DNA of 64,000 nucleotides, from NCBI GenBank assembly GCA_030435675.1, contig CM059624.1, forward strand, positions 14,470,769-14,534,768, in the 5' to 3' direction. Below, in pieces: positions 56,493-64,000 of this stretch; within the stretch, counting starts at the first letter, position 1; every line of letters begins with the position of its first letter. The stretch comes from Steinernema hermaphroditum (taxonomy: Eukaryota; Nematoda; Chromadorea; Rhabditida; Steinernematidae). Under the pieces are notes generated by a model. It did no database searches. It saw only the letters and a list, made by a program, of their open reading frames with translations, and was not told the origin of the DNA. Both the position numbers and the translations under genes were made by a program.

Positions 56493-58542
56493 CTATATTG
56501 AGTCCTTCTCTTCGATGAGATGCGCCAGATCGGACGAGTTCTGCCTCGAGTGTCCACCGGGTGACCTTTTGAGCAGTTTTCCGTGCACGTTGGGTAGCGT
56601 GGAATTGACGAATAGTGCGAGAAGGACTAGCAGAGCGCCGAAGAGGAATGGTGGACCTGGGATGAGGCTCTGAAAATTGACGTTGAGATACGTGCCAAGG
56701 GAAACTGATCCTACCCAGCTGAACTTCGGCGTTTCGGGCATCGTCATGTTCCTACTCGGCGAAATGACTTTTGGGTTGCTGCCTCCAATCAAGGGCTGTA
56801 GTCGGATATTGGGGACTGGGAACTGAGGTCCAACTCCTAGGTGGCCAGTTCCATCGCCGTCAACGTTCAAGTCCATATTGAAGATGTAGAAGACGAAGCC
56901 GAACAGTGCTGGGCCAAGACCTGAAAATGCGTATTAATCATTGAAGCTCGTCCTTTTTGGATAGTTACCCTGGCAAAGCCCTCTAATTCCAGTCACCACA
57001 CCTTGCACCGTTCCCTGCTTGTCACGGTCGGTCTGGATGGAGATGAACGCGCTGATCGACGGATAAGTGAGCTGACTCATCGCTGCCAACAGGCCGGCTG
57101 CCCACATCATCCACACTTCCGTGCACAGACCGTACCACATGAGTTGCGCGAACTGGAAACAGAGACCCATCGTGATCGTGTGCTTTGTTCCAAATGATCG
57201 TGTGAGAATCATAAGCACGACGGTTTGTGCCACGACGGAGAGGATTCCGACGAGTCCGATGAAGGCAGCTACTGATTCGGGGGTGAATCCGATCATCTGA
57301 AAGCAACGGATTTAGTCGACCTGCATGAGGGACATTGAATCAATGTGCAGGGTTAGGATTCTTCGAGTAGCAAAGGTACATCCTTATTTCAGTAATAAAC
57401 CTTTTTCTTATAAAGAGAGAGGAGAAAGAAGCCCTCTTGAATTCTAATATCGATCAGTTGACCGGGATTTTGAGAAGTGTAAGTACCAAATTATGCGGTA
57501 CCGAGTTCGTTTAGCCTCATTGGCAGAGTATGGGTACACTGAGCGGTAGAGAAACGGATGGACTTTAAGGTCGAGTTGTGCCTTTTCTAAGAAGCTACAC
57601 TTACCAATTTCAGATAAACGAAGAAGCACGAGAACTGCCCAGCTTCGGGAAGATAGGACAGAAAGACGATCAGCGCCAGCTGGCACACCATCTTGTCCTC
57701 CCAGATGGCCCTCAGGGTGTTCAGAGGATCGATATTCTGCCAGGTCATCGACTCATAAGAGTGCCTCAGTTTCGGCGGTAGCGACTCGGGTACAAGGAAG
57801 ACGATGAAGAGCACATCTAGCACTGCTATCGCCGTGGCTAGGAGCACGACTGTCTCATCCGAATAGGCTTCTGAAAGCCAAGCGCCAAGGGCCGGGGAGG
57901 TGACCAAAGAGGCGGCAAAGGTGGCGGAGACCAGGCCACACGCCGTTGATCGTTCGGATTTGTCAGTGATATCGGCTACGTAGGCCAGTACAACGCTGAA
58001 TGTGACAGCAAAGAAGCCACTGAGACTGAACAGGGTGAAGTACCACCTAAAATGTGATCATGAAATCGAGAAAATGGTGCTTATTCACGTACCATGGACT
58101 AATCTTCAGGCACGGAATCGGCATGCACGTGCAGAATACGGTAACAAGCAGGAAAAACTTTCGTCCCCACGTATCGGAGAGAGATCCAATTAACGGAGCA
58201 CTTAGAAAAGACAAAATACCCTGAAACATAGCCTTGTTTATACCAAAAATGCATCTTATGGTCTCACCTTTACACCGAGAATAAGCCCGTTCATCAGAAA
58301 TTTGTTAGCAGGAAACGTTTCTGCTAGAACCTGAAACTCATGCATGTTGATTCCATAGGTGACCAATGGGGACTTACATTGATCACAGGTACAGTAAGTA
58401 GACCCCAAGCGAAATATTCAAGGAAGATAATGACCAGCGCGTGGTAGAGACTGGCTGTCGTGCCACTAGCGTTGAGTTCGCGGCTGGTCCGCCTTCCGCC
58501 ACATATGACGTAGGCGCAGGCCCTCGTCTTCCTGAGGATCAT
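56493..58542 (-). CDS. MFSD14A: MFSD14/HIAT1-type major facilitator transporter, six exons (517 aa)
   Basis: Exons are 58542-58378, 58330-58268, 58220-58093, 58046-57605, 57296-56969 and 56920-56493. The order of conserved blocks follows animal MFSD14 (HIAT1): SLYHALVIIFLEYFAWGLLT, FPANKFLMNGLILGVKG, SFLSAPLIGSLSDTWGRKFF (the MFS loop 2-3 motif), KISPWWYF, VVLAYVADIT.KSERS, LVSATFAASLVTSP, FIVFLVPESLP, VFLSYLPEAGQFS, FTPESVAAFIG, WYGLC.EVWMMWAAGLLAA, VQGVVTGIRGLC, SLIPGPPFLFGA. Twelve membrane helices are expected. The family sits in Golgi/endosomal membranes; its substrate is not settled. The length is close to the vertebrate protein, with a longer loop before the last helix. GGTGAACCGGAA precedes the ATG in frame and links to a possible upstream exon at 61253-61468. 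Confidence 0.93.
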
Positions 58543-61252
58543 TTCCGGTTCACCCTGAAATCATGGGAATCTATCAAAAGAGACACTAAGATAGCAGATG
58601 ATTATTAATATCACATCCACAGGTAACATGGATGAAGCATCGCCTTAGAGAGATTACAATGCCTGATATTTAACATAAACAATAAGGAATCTAGTTCAGT
58701 TCCAACGGGATAGAGTATAAGTACGATCGCCTCCAATCAAGCATCTCAAAGCTGGACATTGGAAGTGCTTTTCTTGAGGCGCTTATCAATCTACAGGCGG
58801 AAAATCTGTTGGTAAATCACAGCTATTTCAATCCGTAACAGAGTACCAACTCAGCTTAGTTTGAAGCTTGGAAATATCACACAGAAAAGCGGTATCCCAC
58901 ATGTCGTATGGGATTTACCAATTGCATATCTGGATGGGTTTCTAGCTGGTTAATCGATTCTAGTACCCGAATTTTCAAGTTTATCAACATAAAACGAAAA
59001 TACATGTCTTATTTGTGCTCCACACTGCTAATTTAGTCCTTTCAAATAACGAAATTTTGGAGGAAAATGATATCTCGCGCATCGTATGGTATTTACTAGT
59101 GTCCGCTCGGACGAGATTTGTGGATCTGCCGATGAGCTGGAATACTTCTTTATCGGTTATACCTCGTGTATTCAATGATCTCACGTTTCGTTATATCTAT
59201 CAGATGCCTAAGAACACGGAAATAAATAGGCAGATCAAAAAACTATTGATATCTTAGGATAAGATTGGACGAAAACACGGCGTCATGCACCAATGTATGT
59301 AAGATCTCTCTCCTTTGGCGTGAACTGGTTTGGTGCATTCCACACGTGGAAGGCTGTTGCGACGGAGGGTGTTTCCTGGGAAGGCGCGAACGTCCACGTA
59401 GCGTTTGTTTGCTGGCCGGCCAGCTGGCCAAATGACTCATCGCATATAAAAAGTAGCAGCACACGATATCGATCGACGGTGGAAACGAACAGTTATTTGG
59501 AGTCGCAAGTGTTTTCGTAAAAAGAACACTCTATTATCCAGCTTTATATTGACCACTGGACATTATGTTTGGCAGTGTGTTCGGGGAAGTTATTTGTAAA
59601 GCATTTGCCGTTAGATTTCCACTACTTAAGTCTGATCGAAAGGTTGATATATACTCGTCGGGATAAGCCACGCATTTTTATTTGCTGTAGCCTCGTCGAG
59701 TACGCACTGAAAAGATGCGCTTTCAAGCCTTATCCTGAGTGAGTATGCCCCAGCCTTTAGACCAGAAGGCTGGACTAAATGAGTCGGGAGGGATAATGCT
59801 GAATCTCATAGCAACGATTCGACATAGCTACCGATTATGAAAATCCATAAGAAGTGGGGTGGACCACGAAAGGGTGGACATTAGAACAATCGATGTAATA
59901 AGTGATATAATAAGAACATCAGTTATAAAAGAACTGAGATGTTCCGCTGGAAATTCAATAACTTGACCGAGAAGCCACGTTCGCCGCCCGATGGAGATCA
60001 GTGCTTTGCGAAAACAGAAAGACGACTCAATTTCTAACACAAATGGCTCGTACGCCCGTCCAAAAATATCAAAAAAACCGGATCGAACAGTACACTGAAA
60101 CAAACGAGCGATCGCTATCCAAACAAAAGGATCAATTCTTGCATGGGGCTATAGGGCAGCACCCTTCATCACGATATGAAACGCGGCAATTTACATGTTT
60201 GGTGTCCGGTTTATGGTTCCTTGCTATAAATAGCGGTATGATGCAGTAAATGCACCTTAAGCACTAAATTTGCTATTAAATACAAAGTAAAAAAACGGAC
60301 GGGAAACAGTAATGTCGACGGATTCGAAAATCCAACTGAGTCGAGTCCGTAACGGGGTCGTTCAAAAATCTATGCAATCAGAGTCTTGAGTTTCCAGTCC
60401 GGACAAACCAGACTCGCTTTCAGACTGGAAACGTTAGCTAGATATGTAATACTGCGCATGTGCTCGATTTTATAGAACTCTGTATTCCAAAATAAAAAAG
60501 CGAACATCGTCCATGCTAGTGCAACTAGCGACATGAAATCAGCATAACCAGCAAAGAATTTGAGGAGGGGTCGGTATTAAAATCCAAGTGGGGGAGGCCA
60601 TTCGTAGACAGGGCACAGAATGATTCGCAAACTGCGGAAGAGTTTAGGCAGAAACTGGCGATAGCTTGAGCTATACATCTAGGTGCACGTCAGGCATCGA
60701 TGGCACAAGCGTAGGTTGCAGAAGAGATGGACCTTGTACGAAGCATAGGGCATGGACCTGGACAGGGATGAAATCAGGAATGAAGCCGACAGAAGGCGAT
60801 AAAGTTAAAGTTAAAACCCTACAAAGCAATCACGGATTTGTGAACTTTTAAAGTCAAGCATCACTATTCAAATCCTGAAAGCTGCGCGGAAAACCCTCTT
60901 AAAGGCGAGTGTTAGTTGTGCTTAGGACGAGCAAAACTGAAAATTTTCAGGCTGGAAATAGTACCTGCTATTTTAAGATGAGATGTGAAACAAACAAAAA
61001 ACTAACGCGTAGTCCGAAAATTTCAACGCAACCCGAACGGAAGCGTTGGTGGAACGAGTGAAAACGATGCAGAGAAGAGCGAACAGGTTTCCCCTTTCCG
61101 CTTCTTGCGCGCACTGTCCATCACTCTTGTCTAGAGTACGGAATTCACGCAAATAGTTTCGTTCGAAAAGTTTCACACAGAACCGATCGATCGTTTCGCA
61201 ACGCGGAGGCCCACTGCCGATCCGGATCGATGTAAAAGTGCGAAAAACTGAC
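58543..61252. other. Upstream region or first intron of the MFSD14-like gene
   Basis: No exon was supported on either strand. It is either intergenic or a 2.7-kb first intron, depending on whether the exon at 61253-61468 belongs to this gene. Confidence 0.4.
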
Positions 61253-61468
61253 CTTTCCACCAGAAGCTGTGGATTCGTCGCTCAAATCAATATCGACGAC
61301 GCCGCCGTTCTCGGAGCTGGTCGAGGCGAGTCGCGTATGAAGTAGGGGATAGGACGACGGATTGGTGCAGGAGTCCAAGTAGGACGGCGGCGGATCAAGA
61401 TGATTATAGTAGCGTTTCGCGGATTCAGAAGCTAAGCGTTCAGCGTCAGACAGCGGACTCTTCTTCAT
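61253..61468 (-). CDS. Isolated N-terminal coding exon, possibly the first exon of the MFSD14-like gene
   Basis: This 72-codon frame (MKKSPLSDAERLASESAK...DPPPSYLDS...VDIDLSDESTASGGK) ends at a GTCAGT donor in phase 0. Its composition (PPPSY, acidic Ser patches) looks coding and cytosolic. The next minus-strand acceptor that keeps the frame is TTTCAG before GGTGAACCGGAAATG at 58554, just upstream of the MFSD14-like start. Joining them would give a longer cytosolic N-terminus than other MFSD14 proteins have. It could instead belong to an unseen gene. Confidence 0.5.
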
Positions 61469-62051
61469 TCCAAAGACGACGTGGGGGCGACGGCTGGAAG
61501 GCGACTTTCGACAACGACGATGACGGACAAATCCATCTCCTCAAGAGCGACGACGAGGTGCCCTATCGCGTGCTGCGTCACGTTATCTCCTTGTAATATC
61601 TGGAAACACCGAAATACTGGAAGGGGCACAGGCGCGAAGGCGAACAAAAGGTCGACCCGGTCGCGGTGGCCACGCAAACGGGTTTGGTTCACTTTCGATC
61701 GCCCCGCAGGCGCTGGGCGCGCCCTGGAACTCCGTGACGAACTTGAGTGCTGTGCGGAATCGGTCAGCCGCGTTCTACCTCACTTAATCCGAATGGTCGA
61801 TGTTTGGTCGGGCGAGTTTGGTCCGGCGTCTAGCCGTATTTTAAGATTTTTGTTTATCTGGCTTATCCCACGTGAAAAATATCGCTGTTTTTTGACTTGA
61901 TTTTTTGTGCTCGAACATAACCAGTTTTGTGGTTGGCAGACAAACAATCTGTAAGTGTCATGGTGGGTCAATCCCGTGGAACGTCTACGGGGTTTCGCTT
62001 CATGAAAAATGCTATGGAAGTGTTCCTTAATCTTATGGGTAAGCAGTACTG

Positions 62052-62120
62052 TGTTTGGCGCAGTCGGTAGGCTGTCTGATTACGAGCCACGGGTTCGTGG
62101 TTTCGATTCCGGTCGGTGGA
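62052..62120 (+). repeat. tRNA-derived SINE-like sequence (tRNA-Arg ACG type)
   Basis: TGGCGCAGTCGGTAGG resembles the A box, GTCTGATTACGAG matches the anticodon region of tRNA-Arg(ACG), and GGTTTCGATTCC is a B box with one inserted T. The 3' half of the anticodon stem no longer pairs and no acceptor stem is visible, so it is a pseudogene or SINE head rather than a working tRNA. Confidence 0.5.
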
Positions 62121-63060
62121 ATTTTGATCTTTCTTCTTTCCACAACCGTTTCGGGGGCCAGTCCCGTCTGCGTTTCGAAAAGTTCTATGCACCGGAACGA
62201 GGAAAGAACGAATCAGGGTGCATTCCTAGCAACTTGAGTAAGTTACAATGGGCCCATATTGACTAGAGTTTAACTTCCGATTATCACTACTTTGGGACTA
62301 TAGCCAATTCTCACTTTACGCGGATCGAAGGAATTCCGCCTCGAACGCACGAAAATTGATGGGTCTCAACTGTACTTTTGAGAAAACGCCTCTAACCCCC
62401 ATCGCCAGTATTCAGTACTTTCGAATTTGGATCATATTCAGTGTAAAGTCAGTTGAACATAACAAAACCTTGTCATTGCCCCATTTTAACATTTCCCCTT
62501 TGCTCTATTTCAAGGGTGCTCGACCTCAATACGCGCTCTATCTCCATAAAAGTACATCTCCAACTAAAAAGTACATCACTGTTTTCATGCTTATCTAACA
62601 TTTAAGGGCTCTCACGACCACACTGAATAGAAAAATGCCGCCGCCGAATTGAAAATGGCGAGCGCAGAGGAATATTCGACGAGCAATAGGACGCACTCAG
62701 CGGCGAAAATATCTCACTGTAGGGGCAACCCCGTGGAAGTCGCCTAGGCAACCTACATATAATGGTTGGGCAAACGCTAACGAATCGCTTTTTTTCTATT
62801 TCTCTCACCTCTATGTGTTTAATTCGCGCTCTCGGTGCAAGAATAATTAGTTAGTTAGCGGGACGTAAACATCAAGGGCAGGCAAAGCCTCTGTTTTCAG
62901 GGCTTGAATCCAAGAGGTCGATATTATGAGGAAGGCAAGGCTTACATAACCCGGTGAAAGCGAATACAATCGTTTTTATTAAAGTCTAGCCCAGTAAACA
63001 GATGGACGACGGTCATAAAGGCATAGTGGAAGTAAACCTGATCCATCCGAAGTGTCTGTA

Positions 63061-63127
63061 TGGCTCATTGCGAACGTGTCCAATTGCCAATCGGCCGGGG
63101 TCGGTTCGACGCCGGCCTCAGACCTTG
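63061..63127 (+). repeat. tRNA-like relic with intact T-arm
   Basis: GTCGGTTCGACGCCGGC forms a 5-base-pair stem with a TTCGACG loop, as in a tRNA T-arm. TGGCTCATTG upstream could be an A box. Acceptor and anticodon stems are not recognisable. It may be a SINE fragment. Confidence 0.35.
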
Positions 63128-64000
63128 ATTTATCTGCTCCTCGAAAGTGGTCGCTCATCGCATGAACGAATGCGACCGTTCCCCTGCGCACATACTTCCC
63201 AATTGTTCTATGGTTATGCAAGATGTCCAATAAGAGCGACATAGACATACTTACAAGATCGTATTGGTCGTACAAGACTGGTCGAAAAAATGTTAAAGAA
63301 AAGTAACAAAACGTGGCTTCGCTGTTCGAATTTCTGTTATTCCTGCTGGAGTGCTTTTCTTCTGACACCACTATGTAATCAACGCGCTCTTATTGACCAT
63401 CTCTTGGTCAGTCAAGCCTGAAGAGTACCGTAGCCATACATCTAATCTCAGAAAACAACCTCTAATTAGTCGCTATTCACGCGGCTAGACCACGCGACAA
63501 AAACAAAACCGAGATCTACACGCAAAACGCGAACGCTTTCCACGAAAACAAACTACTCGAATGACGCTCTCTTTGACTGCTTAATCCATATTTGCTGCTG
63601 TCACACGATGTCTCATAGACGTCAAAGCTTCAAGAGCTGATGTTTTGAGCCACTGACGTGCAAGGACTTAATATAATGTCGTTTGGAAGAGGAGTATTGG
63701 AATTGGGAATCGCTACCTGACTATACTGTTTTAATTATACAGTGACTGGAAAAAGGTACAAAAATAGACATACAGTAAGGAAAATGCGAAATTGTTGCTC
63801 GTTCCGAACCTAAAACGACATTGGTGAATGGTATGCTGACGCACATGAAGCACTAGTAGCGAACAATTTGCACTGATAAGAGTCCTAAGAGCCTCATCAT
63901 CATAGTACCGGTGACGGCACATTTCTAAAATCGATGGGTACACTATCGATTATGGCCAGCGTGTACGCTTTCACACAGGTGTCGAAACTCTGCCACAAAA

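Larger units (their letters stand above)
61469..64000. other. Right-end spacer
   Basis: No complete gene was supported. Two tRNA-like, SINE-type sequences lie at 62052-62120 and 63061-63127. A plus-strand frame at 61481-61900 overlaps the divergent promoter region and shows no splice structure. Confidence 0.4.

Noticed and set aside
61481..61900. 139-codon plus-strand frame
   Set aside because: A short stretch looks coding (acidic, DDDG), but there is no convincing start, splice site or homologue.

Overview
This is a eukaryotic window, almost certainly from a nematode. Nearly all introns are about 45-60 bases with GTAAGT-like donors and TTTTCAG-like acceptors. Acceptor-like sites sit just 5' of several start codons, as expected for spliced-leader trans-splicing. 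Protein families and secreted-protein style also fit a rhabditid-type nematode. The genus is not provable from the sequence; the F-box-like family recalls Steinernema, which is only a guess.

Layout. 0.4-4.9 kb: a two-exon coiled-coil mini-gene (-), a seven-exon coiled-coil/Arg-Ser-rich gene (+) and a broken Tc1/mariner (maT-like) element. 5.2-8.8 kb: intronless F-box-like gene 1 and a six-exon secreted protein (-). 9.5-18.3 kb: a foldback repeat, two tandem PH-domain genes A and B (-), a 5'-truncated third copy C, a MITE and dispersed repeats. 19.4-21.4 kb: a GT31 beta-1,3-glycosyltransferase (-). 21.9-24.9 kb: repeat-rich spacer. 24.9-30.6 kb: a long paralogue of the 2.1 kb gene (+), with intronless F-box-like gene 2 nested antisense in its largest intron. 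31.4-34.7 kb: a local duplication, PH gene D (+) and a second coiled-coil mini-gene (-). 37.6-40.2 kb: a coiled-coil/C2H2 zinc-finger gene and a third mini-gene (-). 41.2-49.8 kb: a 15-exon, about 2,325-residue chromatin-type protein ending in a KANSL3-like pseudo-hydrolase domain. 51-55.9 kb: a Thr-rich secreted mini-protein, a second decayed maT-like element inside a duplicated F-box-like locus, and F-box-like gene 3. 56.5-61.5 kb: an MFSD14/HIAT1 transporter (-). The rest is spacer with SINE-like relics.

Four gene families have visibly duplicated inside this one window: three F-box-like genes sharing a promoter, four PH-module copies, two coiled-coil/RS genes and two or three coiled-coil mini-genes. 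The housekeeping genes (GT31, KANSL3-like, MFSD14) are single copy. Exon models were spliced by hand; phases were checked and agree, but no transcript evidence was available.
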